Assembly (NCBI GenBank): GCA_030760725.1
Contig: JASWHV010000016.1
Location: forward strand, 45,581,227-45,645,226
Length of the DNA stretch: 64,000 nucleotides
Origin: Neostapfia colusana
Lineage: Eukaryota > Streptophyta > Magnoliopsida > Poales > Poaceae
Direction: 5' to 3'
Each line of letters begins with the position of its first letter. The stretch's first letter is position 1. Below are positions 1-10,946 of the stretch, in pieces. Under the pieces are notes generated by a model, which saw only the letters and a list, made by a program, of their open reading frames with translations, was not told the DNA's origin and searched no databases. A program made the translations under genes and the position numbers.

Positions 1-2675
1 CCGGCGAGATCGCCGCCTCCCGCCGCCGCGCGCCGCCGGGCAGCGCGGGCTGGCTCCGGCCAGGGCGACGTGGCCGCTTGTGCGCCGTCTATTTTAAATC
101 ACACGGTAGACATAAAACCCCCCGTACCGGTTCGGTGTTATAATCTCAGCCGTCTGTTTTAAATCGGACGGTCCACGTTGGCCCCGCATTATAAAGGCCG
201 GGATTCTTACGCGCTACCCCCTGGGGATCTCGGAAAACACGAGCTAGCCCCGGAAATTTCTGATCTAGCCCCTGGAACTTCAGAAATTCATGAAAATTCA
301 TTTAAAAATCAGTTTTAGCCCCTGGACTTAATAAAAATTAGGAAAACCCCTCTGTTATGTGTAGCTAGACCCCTGGAAATTTATGAAATAATATAATAGA
401 CCCTGTAGTGGGGTGAGTTTACCTTTTTAACCCTATATGATATTAAATTTAGAAATTTGAATATGTAATTAAGATTTAAATTTAAAAGGGTGAGACAAAC
501 ACATGGTAAATTCAAATTTAAACTCTCCTAGCACTTGGAAAACTTTAGAATGAGTTAAAAGTAGATTTTAAGCTGAAATGAATCTGTCTAATTTATTGTT
601 CACATTTATTAGTTATAGGAACACATTTTTAGGTTAGGAAATAATTCTGAAAAGTGGTAAAATAAATTTAAATTAGTTCACATCAGAGGAGAAGTTCAAA
701 AATATATTATTTAATATTTTAGACCAGAACCTATTCTGTTTAGATGATGTGTCTTACTATTTTCATAATAAAGTTCACATTTAGGCATAGAAAATAAATC
801 TGAAAATATAGGAAAATGGGTATGCATAACTAGAAAATGATAAATGAAGTTTCCAAATCCAAAGATTTCAGTTTAGGACTTGGTAGAAGATCTGAAAACC
901 CATTTGGAGTAGGAAAATACCTTCCATGCAAACTTGGTAGTTAAGAAGTATATTAATTAAGTATAAAGAATTTATTCAAATTGAAAATTCATATATAGTG
1001 TACAAACAGAAATCTGAAATACAAAAGTTAGAAATCATATACATATGTTTAAAAGTGCATGAAGGCTAAAAATCAACACAGCTGGGGGAAACACAACACT
1101 TAGAAATGTGAATGATTATCATATGTATGTATGTGTGGAGTGAAAGTGTGAACTATGTCTTATGGATTGTTGTTTTCTTTTGCTATGTGTGTTGACATGA
1201 GTAGAACCAGCCCCAGAGCAAGTTCTTCCCTTCCAAGATCAGGACTATCCATTCCCAGAGCAGCAGGAAGAAGGCAAGTATCCTTGACCACTTTGATCCT
1301 ATACTAGGATGTGTAGCTAGAATTATTTGCATTGTCAATTGAATTATGAAACCCATGCTAGGAAGTTTCCCTAGAATTGCATTACCTTGTTTCCTTGTAG
1401 CTTGGGTTGGGATTTATTTTATCATGTCATTCATTCATATTGCTTATGCTTAGCCATGCTTAGAATGGGATAATTGGGATATGAGATCATCAATTTATTT
1501 ACCTTACTCTTGAATGAGATATTATGAGTTATGTAGAGGTAGGGATCGAGACAAGTTGGATGATTTGGTTGGTGCTGGGTGCACGAGACTCGGGTTTGTG
1601 TTTAGTACTTGCCTGGATCCTAAGGACCGGTTCATGGAGCATGTAACCTGGCTTTACCGTGCCAACCACATGCTGAGATGGGGCAGCTTGGCCAATTAAT
1701 TAGGTGTATCCCCGGCGTAGTATGGGTGTGTTGGATGGTGCGGGGAATAGGTGTCAGCTGGACTACCATATGAACCGCAAGGCTCAAGAGGGGGCCACTG
1801 CAGTGGGGTTGGAGCCTCTTGTATGCTGTTAGGGGTGATACCTCAGTGGGCCCACGCTCGTCAGGAATCCCTTTGTAAAGGCTTCGTAGTGATCTCCTGG
1901 CTACACACCTGGGAAGTGTGAATGTGGTTTGTGGCCACTGGCATAATGGAGGTTCTTTTAGTCCACCCGACAACGGGGGATGAAATCACTACATGTGGGT
2001 ACAGTGGTGCAAACTCTGCAGAGTCAAAACTGTCATGACAGTCGTGCTCACGGTCAAGAGCGGCTTGGACTTATCATGATTAGAGGATGGATGGCTTTGG
2101 ATGTTGAGGATGTTAAGCGGGGAGCTTAACATTGGAATTGATGTTATGGTTATTTGATTCTGATGATGGGTTGGGAGATTGGGACCATTTCACCTATGTA
2201 GTAATGTAGGTGCTTACTAAGCTAAGGTGATAGGTATTAATTGTGTAGTGCTTTAACCATGAGTTCAACCTCTCCTTGCTTTGGCCATGCATGACATAAC
2301 TTTCCCGCACTTGCTGAGTACCAACGGTACTCAAACTTGCATATTTGTTGGTTTAAATGGCTGCTCAGGTCAAGGGGATGATGTGGTGTTCAATGACCAA
2401 GACTTTGGACCCGAAGAAGGACTCTAGGTTCATGAAGTCCCCCGGGCAATGCCTGTGACGGAGCCCATAAGAATAATCTTTCCGCTGCTATTTTATTTAC
2501 ATGTTATGAACTTATTATCGTCCATCGAGACGTATGCTTTGTAAGACATATTTATATTCGACACCTGGCTTGTAATAAATGATGCTTCACTATTTGTCAT
2601 CACATGTATGAGAAAATGATCCTGACATACATGTGATATTCACCCGGTTGTTCTTCGGAGAAACCGGGTGTGACA
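1..2675 (+). repeat. Element A 5' LTR, 3' part
   Basis: This matches 7722-10409 over its whole length and lacks the first ~730 bp of the LTR, which must lie to the left of the window. It ends in TGTGACA directly before the primer-binding site. A poly(A) signal AATAAA is at 2574-2579. The half nearest the primer site is much better conserved with the other copies than the half nearest the promoter. No host gene is visible here, only the candidate exons listed separately. Confidence 0.92.
1202..2579 (+). other. Candidate spliced mini-gene inside the A 5' LTR (exons 2 and 3)
   Basis: Exon 2 is 1202-1273, with a tandem acceptor GAG/TAG just before it (start 1202 or 1205). It is open and encodes an acidic, Gln-rich peptide containing FQDQDYPFPEQQEE. 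It ends at a GC-type donor, AAG|GCAAGT, at 1274. The proposed intron is 1274-2368 (1095 bp). Exon 3 starts after GCTGCTCAG at 2369, contains FNDQDFGPEEG and stops at 2425-2427. AATAAA follows at 2574. The phase is 1 at the junction, as in the other families. Exon 1 is outside the window. The splice sites are inferred from the sequence pattern. Confidence 0.5.
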
Positions 2676-2679
2676 GAAG

Positions 2680-2692
2680 TGGTATTAGAGCC
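2680..2692 (+). promoter_or_regulatory. Element A primer-binding site
   Basis: TGGTATTAGAGCC lies four bases after the LTR end. It differs by one base from TGGTATCAGAGC, the complement of the 3' end of plant initiator tRNA-Met, the usual primer of Ty3/gypsy chromoviruses. Confidence 0.88.
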
Positions 2693-2884
2693 AAGGTTGC
2701 CCTTAGAACGTGGACCTAGGTAGAATTAGACGTATTTAAGGACCCTATTTTCTTAAAAACTATTTTACAAAGGTGTGGGTTGAAAAGTGTTATTTAATGG
2801 GGTCACTTTATTCATCTTACCCCAAATTTTATTCAAAGTAGGATTTTTGTTTAAAATCTTATCTAACTTAATTTTAAATGCTTT

Positions 2885-3664
2885 ATGTTTGAGATGGTTC
2901 GCATGATCCGCACCGCCCGCAAGTCCACCGGAGGGAGAGTTCCCATAGTTGCCCTTGCCTTGAGAGAGGAGAACCGTCCGGTGACGTATCTCTCCTACGG
3001 ATTGGCGGTAGGAGGATTATTGCGCCGTCTACGGCGTATGCTCCACGCCGCCGACAACACGGGCAAGCTAATCATACACTACAGCTCCACCCGGACCATC
3101 CGTGAGAAGCGGGAAGAATGGAGTTCAGAAATGAGGTTAATCCATGAAAATCAGCTGCTCAAGATCCACCGCTCTCCAGCTTGTCGAGCGACACAGGTCG
3201 ATGCCGAGAAGGATGTCACCTGGGAGGCCATCACCTGCCAGAGTTACATCTACCGTCGCCACCTGGACAGGACTGAGTACATGTATGTCCTCCAGCGTGA
3301 GAGTGGTACAGCGGAGTACAAGTACCCGCCAGTGCAGCAGGGGACTTCCCATGAGCACATGGACCTATACTTGGAGGATGCTGCTATGCTCAGCACTCGA
3401 CTGCAGGAGTGCCAGCAGGAGCTTCAGGATGTTCATGACACCCTGAAGGAGACTGAGGGATTGCTTCGCGCTAGCTTGAGGGCGAGAGAAAGAGGAGATG
3501 GGAATGAACTGTGTGTCACCGTGAATGACACATGGACTCCTGACTCCCCAGATCACCGGGCAAGCAGGCGTCGCCGCACTTCTCCACCAGCAGCTTCCCC
3601 ACCCAAAGCGGAGTCAGAGGGCAGCCGCAATAATGAGGAAGATCCCGAGGAGCCGGCTCAGTGA
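2885..3664 (+). CDS. Unrecognised 259-aa ORF at the gag position of element A
   Basis: This intact ATG-to-stop frame starts about 190 bp after the primer site. I do not recognise the protein. The N-terminal third is basic (start MFEMVRMIRTARKS). Around residues 110-160 is a Trp/Tyr-rich stretch (TWEAITCQSYIYRR). Residues ~165-200 look like a coiled coil (LSTRLQECQQELQDVHDTL), and the tail is Pro/Ser/Glu-rich and disordered. There is no zinc knuckle and no retroviral gag signature. Some grass gypsy elements are reported to carry an extra ORF ('orf0') ahead of gag, and this could be one with gag deleted behind it. The frame is uninterrupted while pol downstream is broken three times, which may be chance or longer selection. 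Confidence 0.6.
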   Translation: MFEMVRMIRTARKSTGGRVPIVALALREENRPVTYLSYGLAVGGLLRRLRRMLHAADNTGKLIIHYSSTRTIREKREEWSSEMRLIHENQLLKIHRSPACRATQVDAEKDVTWEAITCQSYIYRRHLDRTEYMYVLQRESGTAEYKYPPVQQGTSHEHMDLYLEDAAMLSTRLQECQQELQDVHDTLKETEGLLRASLRARERGDGNELCVTVNDTWTPDSPDHRASRRRRTSPPAASPPKAESEGSRNNEEDPEEPAQ

Positions 3665-3911
3665 TACGAGTCGTGTAGAGTCCTTTCCCATAGTTCAGCA
3701 GGTTATCGAGTAGGCGAGTCAATACCTTAGTTAATGGCGTGTTAATGTTTGGTGTGTGACGTGAGTTGTGGAAGCCATGGGCATTTGTCCACAACCTCGT
3801 CTTCCGGATGTTTTGCTTTGATGTGTGAACCCCTACGAATTAAGAGTGCATTTATTTTTGCGTAAGACATGAAACCCTCATAAAATATAAATATAATAAG
3901 GTCTCAAAATT
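3665..3911 (+). other. Element A: non-coding gap where gag should be
   Basis: About 250 bp between the unknown ORF and the first protease remnant. I see no open frame related to gag, no zinc knuckle and no repeat. In related element E, gag to mid-protease occupies about 1.4 kb. The difference indicates a deletion of gag and the N-terminal part of protease. Confidence 0.6.
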
Positions 3912-4681
3912 TTAAAGTTTAAACAAGCAAATGGGGTAGTATTTACTGCCAACCTCATAGTGATAGATTCGCAAGGGATAGATATTATTTTGGGTATGGA
4001 TTGGTTGACCAAACATAAAGGAATCATCCATTGTTCGACAAGTTGAGGTGGAAGTGGAGAAGATCAGGATCATCAGGGAGTATCCAGAAGTTTTTCTGGA
4101 GGAGTTGCCAGGAATGCCCCCCCGATCGTGAAGTGGAATTCGCGATTGAGCTAGTACCTGGAACAGCTCTGATATACAAGAGACCTTATCGGATGGAATC
4201 TAAACAGCTGGAAGAACTCAAGGAACATTTAAGAGAGTTGACAGAGAAGGGGTACATTCGTCCTAGTTCCTCACCATGGGGAGCTCCAGTGATATTTGTG
4301 CCGAAGAAGGACGGAACCCAAAGGTTGTGCGTAGACTACCATGCGTTGAATGAAGTAACCATCAAGAACAAGTACCCATTACCCTGCATTGAAGACTTGT
4401 TTGATCAGTTGAGGGGAGCCTGTGTGTTCTCGAAAATTGATCTCAGGTCGGGATACCACCAACTTATGATAAGGCAAGCCGATATTCCAAAGACAGCTTT
4501 TGTATCTCGGTACGGACTGTATGAATACACCGTCATGCCTTTCGGGCTAACTAATGCCCCTGCATACTTCATGTACCTCATGAACAAGGTATTCATGGAA
4601 TATCTGGACAAATTTTTGGTGGTTTTATTGATGACATTCTCGTCTTCTACAAAGATGAAGAAGAACATGAGGAACATCTAA
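3912..4681 (+). pseudogene. pol: Element A pol, part 1: protease end and RT fingers/palm
   Basis: The last part of the aspartic protease is readable at about 3945-4025 (DSQGIDIILGMDWL). It is followed by RT up to 4681 with PVIFVPKKDGTQR, LCVDYHALNEV, SKIDLRSGYHQ and FGLTNAPAYFMYLMN. There are two lesions. A run of seven C at about 4107-4113 shifts the frame just before the conserved MPPDR stretch. A single-base loss at about 4622-4626 falls at the catalytic box, so the usual FIDD is not read. The protease active-site DSG is absent. RT would copy element RNA into DNA in the cytoplasmic particle, but this copy is inactive. Confidence 0.85.
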
Positions 4682-4683
4682 GG

Positions 4684-5595
4684 TTGATGTTGCAAAAGCT
4701 GAGAGAACATCAACTGTATGCCAAGTTGAGCAAGTGTGAGTTTTGGCTGAAGAGAGTTCCCTTCTTAGGACATATAATCTCGGAGGGAGGAATCTCCGTA
4801 GATCCTGCAAAGATCGAGGATGTACAGAAGTGGAAGACCCCTGAGAATGTCGGGGAAGTTCCAAGCTTCTTAGGATTGGCGGGGTATTATCGACGGTTTA
4901 TCGAGGGATTCTCCAAGATTTTGAGACCCCTCACCAAATTGTTGGAGAAGGGAATCACATTCACATGGACACCGCAGTGTGAGACGAGTTTTCAAGAGCT
5001 AAAGAAAAGATTGACAACAGCCCCAGTGCTAGTTATGTCAGATATACAGAAGAACTTTTCGGTGTACTGCGATGCCTCTGGAAACGGGATGGGATGTGTT
5101 CTCATGCAAGAGGGGCATGTCGTGGCTTATGCATCCTGGCAGCTCCGGAAACACGAGAAGAACTATCCTACACATGACCTAGAACTAGCCGCAGTGGTAC
5201 ACGCGTTGAAAATTTGGTGGCACTACTTGATGGGGAAGAGGACAGAGATATATACGGATCATAAGAGCTTAAAGTATATTTTCACACAGCCAGATCTCAA
5301 CCTCAGACAAAGGAGATGGTTAGAGCTAATCAACGATTTTGATGTGGGCATTAACTATCATCCTGGGAAAGCGAACGTCGTAGCAGATGCTTTAAGCCGG
5401 AAAGTGCAGGTCAATAGGTTGAGCTTGAAGGACATGCCTGCAGAATTGAAGGACGATGTTATAAGACTCAATCTATGTCTGGTGAATAGTGGTGAAGCCA
5501 TCGCCATGGAAGTGGACTCCACATTAGAGCAAGATATACACAACGGTCAAAAGACTGATGAGAATACAAGAAATCAGAGAACTCATCAAGGATAA
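4684..5595 (+). pseudogene. pol: Element A pol, part 2: RT thumb and RNase H
   Basis: This continues pol in another frame after the shift near 4625. It shows the RT connection (FLGHIISEGGISVDP, FLGLAGYYRRFI) and then RNase H with VYCDASGNGMGC near 5065, THDLELAAVVHALK near 5175, TDHKSLKY near 5260 and the C-terminal KANVVADALSRK near 5375. One otherwise conserved Arg in the VAYxSRQL stretch is Trp here. The frame shifts again near 5555, ahead of integrase. The order RT-RNase H-integrase is that of Ty3/gypsy, not copia. Confidence 0.85.
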
Positions 5596-6949
5596 TAAAG
5601 CCCCTGGGTTCAGAGAGGATGAACAAGGTACGGTGTGGCACGGGAAAAGAATCTATGTGCCTGAAGTGAAGGAGATCCGTGAATTGATTTTGAAGGAGGC
5701 TCATGATTCTGACTATTCTATTCATCATGGGAGTACAAAGATGTATCATGACCTCAAGAGCAGGTATTGGTGGTATGGCATGAAGCGGGATGTCGCGGAA
5801 CATGTTGCCCTATGTGACACATGTCAGTTGGTGAAAGCAGAACATCAACGACCCGCGGGATTATTGCAACCACTCAAAGTGCCTAAATGGAAATGGGAAG
5901 AAATCGGTATGGATTTCTTAGTGGGACTACCTAGGACCCAATCAGGATATGATTCGATATGGGTCATCATCGACAGGCTAACCAAGGTAGCTCATTTCAT
6001 CCCCGTGAAAGAAAGCTACAACGGATCCAAATTGGCAGAATTATACATGTCAAGGATCGTGTGTTTCCATGGAGTGCCAAAGAAGATAGTGTCAGATCGA
6101 GGGACACAGTTCACCTCAAGGTTCTGGCAGAAGTTGCATGAAACCATGGGGACTCATCTGAATTTTAGTTATGCTTATCATCCCCAGACTGACGGACAGA
6201 CGAAAAGAACCAATCAGATCCTTGAGGACATGTTGAGAGCGTGTGCGCTCAAGAACAATAGGAGTTGGGATAAGAACTTACCGTATGCGGAGTTCTCCTA
6301 TAACAACAGTTATCAGGCTAGTATGAAGATGTCACCGTTTGAGGCGTTGTACGGGAGGAAGTGCCGAACTCCACTATTTTGGAACCAAACTGGGGAAAGT
6401 AAAGTGTTTGGACCCGAGGTACTACAAGAAGCCGAGGCGAAAGTGAGGGAAATCCGCAACAACTTGAGGATAGCCCAGACCCGACAAAAGAGCTATGCCG
6501 ATGTACGGAGAAGAGAGCTCGTTTTCAATGTGGGAGACTATGTTTATCTCAAGGTGTCCCCTATCCGAGGGCTTCGTAGGTTCAAGGTGAAAGGGAAATT
6601 ATCACCTCAATACATCGGACCCTTTCAGATTCTGGAAAGGAAAGGCGAAGTGGCATATCAGCTTGAACTACCGGCTCGCCTATCAGACATGCATGACGTA
6701 TTCCATGTGTCACAGCTCAAGAAATGTCTGAGGACGCCTGAAGAGATGTTACCCATGAATGAGGTTGACGTAGCAGAGGATGTATCTTATGCCGAGAAAC
6801 CGGTCAAGATTTTGGAGACAATGGAACGCCTCACAAGAAATAAAAGAATCCGAATGTGCAAAGTGCAGTGGAAGCATCACTCGGAAGCAGGAGCCACATG
6901 GGAGCGAGAAGATGAGCTCAAGGCGCAGTTTCCGGATTTGTTTTCCTAG
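5558..6949 (+). pseudogene. pol: Element A pol, part 3: integrase with chromodomain
   Basis: This segment has an HHCC zinc finger (near 5700-5830, ending CDTCQLVKAEH), the catalytic core and the GPF module near 6618 (GPFQILERKGEVAYQLELP). It ends in a chromodomain-like segment at 6792-6946 containing IRMCKVQWKHHSE and ATWEREDEL. The first and second catalytic Asp are present (near 5911 and at 6095-6097). The Glu expected 36 residues after the second Asp is Lys (codon AAA at 6203-6205), so DNA joining should be abolished even though the frame is open to the natural stop. The chromodomain would normally steer integration to modified chromatin. Confidence 0.88.
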
Positions 6950-6978
6950 AGTCACCAATCTCGAGGACGAGATTTCTT

Positions 6979-6994
6979 TTAAGGGGGGTAAAGT
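6979..6994 (+). promoter_or_regulatory. Element A polypurine tract
   Basis: A run of A/G with AAGGGGGG at 6981-6988 lies directly before the TG of the 3' LTR. It primes plus-strand synthesis in LTR elements. Confidence 0.85.
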
Positions 6995-9900
6995 TGTAAC
7001 ACCCCAGAACCTATTAAAGAGGGGAATTTAAAATTTTTGGACGTATTGCATGTGCTGAAACAATTCAAATTCAAACTGGAATTCAAATTTGAATCAGAAC
7101 AGAGAAGAAAAAGGAAAAAGAAAAAGAAAAACGGCCAGTGGGCCGAAACCCACCTCAGCCGGCCCAAAGCTCGCGACCGCTCCCCCCTCCCCCTCTCTCT
7201 GACACACGAGGCCCGCGTGTCATTTCCCTCCCCGCGCGCGCCCAACCGCCACGCTACTTCCGCGCCGATCGCCGCTGCCACGCCCAATTTTCTTGCTCTG
7301 GAGCCGCGATCTCCAGCCCACGCATTGATGCACATCTAAACCAACCCCCTCCGCCCTCCCTCGCCCATTTAAACGCCAAAATCCGCCCCTTTTTCCTCCC
7401 TGATCGGCCGCCTCAGTTCTGGGTGAGAACTGAAGCTCCCATCGCCGTTTTCCTTCGATCCTTGTCCGGATTCTCTGATCTAACAGGCTTGTTGTGTTCC
7501 ACCGCCGCCGGGGAGTCTTGCAGGTGAAGGAAACCCGGTGTTTTGCGCTCTAGACACAGCTCCGGTGAGCACCGCCTCGTTTTCCCCTCGGACCTCATCG
7601 CCGACCGCCTTCCAGGGCCTCCGAGATCAAGAAAAACCCCGAGGTGAGATCCCCTACCTCCCCTCTTCCGTTCTATGCCAAGAAATCCAAGTTTTAGGAA
7701 GTATAGACAAAAACCCAAAACTCTCCGGCGAGATCGCCGCCTCCCGCCGCCGCGCGCCGCCGGGCAGCGCCGCCCGCACACGGCTAGGGCGACGTGGCCC
7801 TCTGAGGCCCGTCCATTTTAAATCGTGCGGTCCCGAATAGATCTAACCTGTACCGTTTCGCGTTATAATCTCAGCCGTCTGTTTTAAATCCAATGGCCCA
7901 CGTCAGCCCCGTGTTATAAAGGCCGGGAATCTTACGCGCTACCCCATGGGGATCTCGGAAAACATGAGCTAGCCCCGGAAACTTCTGATCTAGCCCCTGG
8001 ACCTTCAGAAATTCATGTAAATTCATTTAAAAATCAGTTTTATCCCCAGGACTTAATAAAAATTAGGAATACCTCTCTGTTTTGTTTAATTAGGCCCCTG
8101 AAAATTTAGGAAATAGTAAAGTAGACCCTGCAGTAGGGTGGATTTGCCCTTTAGACCCTATAGGGTATTAAATTCAGAAATTTGAACATATGAGTTGAAT
8201 TTAAATTCAAATGGTGATGTAAACACATGTGCAAATACAAAGGTAAATTTTCCTAGCACTTGGAAAACATTTAGAACGAGTTGATAACTGATTTTAGGCT
8301 GAAATGAAATCTGATTAAGTGCTGTTTACTTTTATTATTTCTGGAAATTCATTTTTAGGCTCAAAAATAATTCTGAAAATGGGTAAAATAAATTTAATTT
8401 GATCCCCATCAGAGAGGAAGTTCAAAGATATTTTATTGAACATTTTAGATCAGAACCTATTCTGTTTAGGTGATATGTCTTACTATTTTAATATTAAAGT
8501 TCACTTCTAGGCATAGAAAATAAATCTTAAAATATAGGAAAATAGGTATGCATAATTAGAAAATGTTAAATGAGGTCCCCAAATCCAAAAACTTAAAATT
8601 AAGATTTTGTAGAAGATCTGAAAACCTATTTGGAGTAGGAAATTATCTTTCATGCAAATTTTGTGGCTAAGAAGTGTATTAATTAAATATAGAGAATTTG
8701 TTCAAATTGGAAATTCATATATAGTGTGCAATTAGAAATCTGAATACAAAAGTTAGAAATAATATATATTTTAAAAGTGCATGTAGGCCTAAAATCAACA
8801 CATCTAGGGTAACCACAACACTTAAAAATGTGAATGACTTTCATATGTTTGTATGTGTGGTTTGCATTAGTGGAAGTGTGGACTATGGCTTATGGAATGT
8901 TGTTTTCTTTTGCTATATGTGTATTGGCATGAGTAGAACCAGCCCCACTGCAGGTTCTCACCTTTCAAGATCAAGACTTTTCATTCCCAGAGCAGCAGGA
9001 AGAAGGCAAGTGTCCTTGACCACTTTGATCCTATACTAGGATGTGTAGTTAGAATTTAATTGCATTGTCAATTTGGAATATGATACCCAAACTAGGAAGT
9101 TTCCCTAGATTTTCATTATCTTATTTCCTTGTAGCCTGGGTTGGGATTTATTTTATTATGTCATTTATTTATATACTTATGCTTAGCCATGCTTAGAATG
9201 GGATAAGTGGGATATGAGGTCATCAACTTATTTACCTTACTCTTGAATGAGATATTATGAGTTATGTAGAGGTAGGGATCGACGCAAGTTGGATGATTTG
9301 GTTGGTGCTGTGTGCACGAGACTCGGGTTTGTGTTTAGTGCTTACCTGGATCCTAAGGACCGGTTCATGGAGCATGTATCCTGGCTTTACCGTGCCAACC
9401 ACATGCTGAGATGGGGCAGCTTGACCAATTAATTAGGTGTATCTCCGGCGTAGTATGGGTGTTTGGATGGTGCGGAGAATAGGTGTCAGCTTTACTACCA
9501 TATGAACCGCAAGGCTCAAGAGGGGGCCACTGCAGCGGGGTTGGAGCCTCTTGTATGCTGTTAGGGGTGAAACCTCAGTGAGCCCACGCTCGTCGGGAAT
9601 CCCTTTGTAAAGGCCTCGTAGTGATCTCCTGGCTACACACCTCGGAAGTGTGAACATGGTTTGCGGCCACTGGCATAATGGAGGTTCTTTCAGTCCACGC
9701 GACAACGGGGGATGAAATCACTACATGTGGGTACAGTGGTGCAAACTCTGCAGAGTCAAAACTGTCATGACAACCGTGCTCACAGTCAAGAGCGGCTTGG
9801 ACTTATTCATGATTAGAGGATGATGAATTTTGAAGTTGAGGATGTTAAGCGGGGAGCTTAACATTGGAAATGATGTCATGGTCACTTGATTTTGATGATG

Positions 9901-10409
9901 GGTTGGGAGATTGGGACCATTTCACCTATGTAGTAATATAGGTGCTTAATAAGATAAGGTGATAGGTATTAATGGTGTAGTGCTTTAACCATAAGTTCAA
10001 CCTCTCCTTGCTCTATCCATGCATGACATAACTTTCCCCCACTTGCTGAGTACCAACGGTACTCAAGCTTGCTTTTCTGTTGGTTTAAATTGTTGCTCAG
10101 GTCAAGGGGATGACGTGGTGTTCAATGACCAAGACTTTGGGCCCGAAGAAGGATTCTATGTTCATGGAGTCCCCCGGGCGACACCTGTGACAGAGCCCAC
10201 AAGATTTATATTCCGCTGCTGTTTTATTTACATGTTATGAACATATTATCGTCCATCGAGACATTATGCTATGTAAGACTTATTTTATATTCGAACACTT
10301 GGCTTGTAATAAATGATGCTTCACTATTTGTCATCACATGTATGAGAGAATGATCCTGGCATACATGTGATATTCACTCGGTTGTTCTTTGGACAAACCG
10401 GGTGTGACA
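6995..10409 (+). repeat. Element A 3' LTR (3415 bp)
   Basis: The LTR starts TGTAACACCCC and ends GTGTGACA. Its length matches the solo LTR at 24499-27918 (3420 bp). The first ~600 bp is GC-rich with a possible TATA-like TTTAAA near 7367 and no perfect TATA box. AATAAA is at 10308-10313. Compared with its partner LTR it differs by about 5% over 9247-9790 but about 14% over 7780-8080. Most of the remaining 3 kb is AT-rich and non-coding apart from the candidate exons. Confidence 0.93.
7538..10313 (+). other. Candidate spliced mini-gene in the A 3' LTR
   Basis: Exon 1 is open from at least 7538 to 7643, followed by the strong donor GAG|GTGAGA at 7644. Exon 2 is 8934-9005 (tandem acceptor GAGTAG, donor GC at 9006) and contains FQDQDFSFPEQQEE. 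Exon 3 starts at 10101 after TTGCTCAG and contains FNDQDFGPEEGF. The intron between exons 2 and 3 is 1095 bp, the same as in the left LTR. All junctions are phase 1, so the frame carries through. The stop seen in the other copies is changed to Tyr here, which extends the frame to 10240. No in-frame ATG is seen in exon 1. Confidence 0.5.
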
Positions 10410-10931
10410 AAATTCCCTCGGAGTCAACGGGAAACTTTGAAACAATATAAAGTTTAGAGTCTGTCAGGGTGTTGCATCACCTAGTTGGGCCATTGGGCCT
10501 TGTATCGAGTCCAAGTCCATTATGTACATGTCTTAGGGTTAGGTCACGACCCTAGCACCCCCTGGTCATCCTCCACCTCCTTTATACCCCCTAGCCGCCG
10601 TCACAAACAGCTGGGTTTTGCTTAGATTATTCTGTCAAGAACAGTTTCGCCGTTCATCGGTTTGTGAGACCCCAACTTGAGTGCTTCATATCTTTCAGAA
10701 ATTTGGTTGCATTCTTTCTTGTTCTTTCTTGTGTTCTTCGATTCGTAGGCAAGGATTAGCCTTATTGGCGAGGTCAACCGTGCAATATCGGTTGATAACC
10801 TGAGGAGACGTGGTGCTGCGATTGCAGGGTTCAGAACGTGTTGTTCGGAAGCCGGATCGATTTGTGTCAAGTCTCCACCAAATCGAGAGTTATCAGAACC
10901 TTTTGGAAGATCGGGACCCCTGGACACATCA
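10410..10931 (+). repeat. Element C 5' LTR, 3' part
   Basis: The segment 10410-10474 matches 42275-42331, and 10475-10931 matches 56903-57367. The match crosses the D insertion point without a gap. The LTR ends ACATCA. The first ~260 bp of the LTR is cut off by element A and must lie left of the window. A weak TATA-like TTTATACC is at 10581-10588. Confidence 0.9.
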
Positions 10932-10933
10932 AG

Positions 10934-10946
10934 TGGTAATCAGAGC
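10934..10946 (+). promoter_or_regulatory. Element C primer-binding site
   Basis: TGGTAATCAGAGC lies two bases after the LTR end. It is like the initiator-Met site TGGTATCAGAGC but with one extra A. Confidence 0.75.

Larger units (their letters stand above)
1..10409 (+). mobile_element. Element A: Ty3/gypsy chromovirus, Tekay-like, left end outside window
   Basis: Structure in order: partial 5' LTR, initiator-Met type primer site, an unrecognised ORF, protease remnant, RT, RNase H, integrase with chromodomain, purine tract, complete 3' LTR. The 3' LTR starts TGTAACACCCC and ends GTGTGACA. The base after it (10410) continues C's 5' LTR, so A is inserted in element C. The expected duplication would be aaatt (10410-10414), but its left copy lies outside the window. 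Gag and most of protease are missing and pol carries at least three frameshifts, so A is not autonomous. Its pol resembles that of element E more than those of B, D and F (for example a KVFMEYLDKF stretch in RT, where the others have NSVFMPELDKF). Confidence 0.9.

Noticed and set aside
1632..1973. Antisense ORF of 113 codons in A's left LTR, also at 26882-27223 and shortened at 9433-9705
   Set aside because: It lies in the conserved intron block and is preserved only as far as the nucleotide sequence is. It has no start context, domain or family match, and E's diverged copy does not show it.
7731..7744. Short palindrome CGGCGA-GA-TCGCCG in three A-family LTRs
   Set aside because: It is conserved because the copies are related. 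It is too short and GC-rich to argue for a function on its own.
7138..7781. Several overlapping ORFs in the GC-rich promoter-proximal part of the A LTR (and 14719-15041, 24606-25121, 35636-35986)
   Set aside because: Open frames are expected by chance in GC-rich DNA, and they are not kept between LTR copies except for the exon 1 part described.
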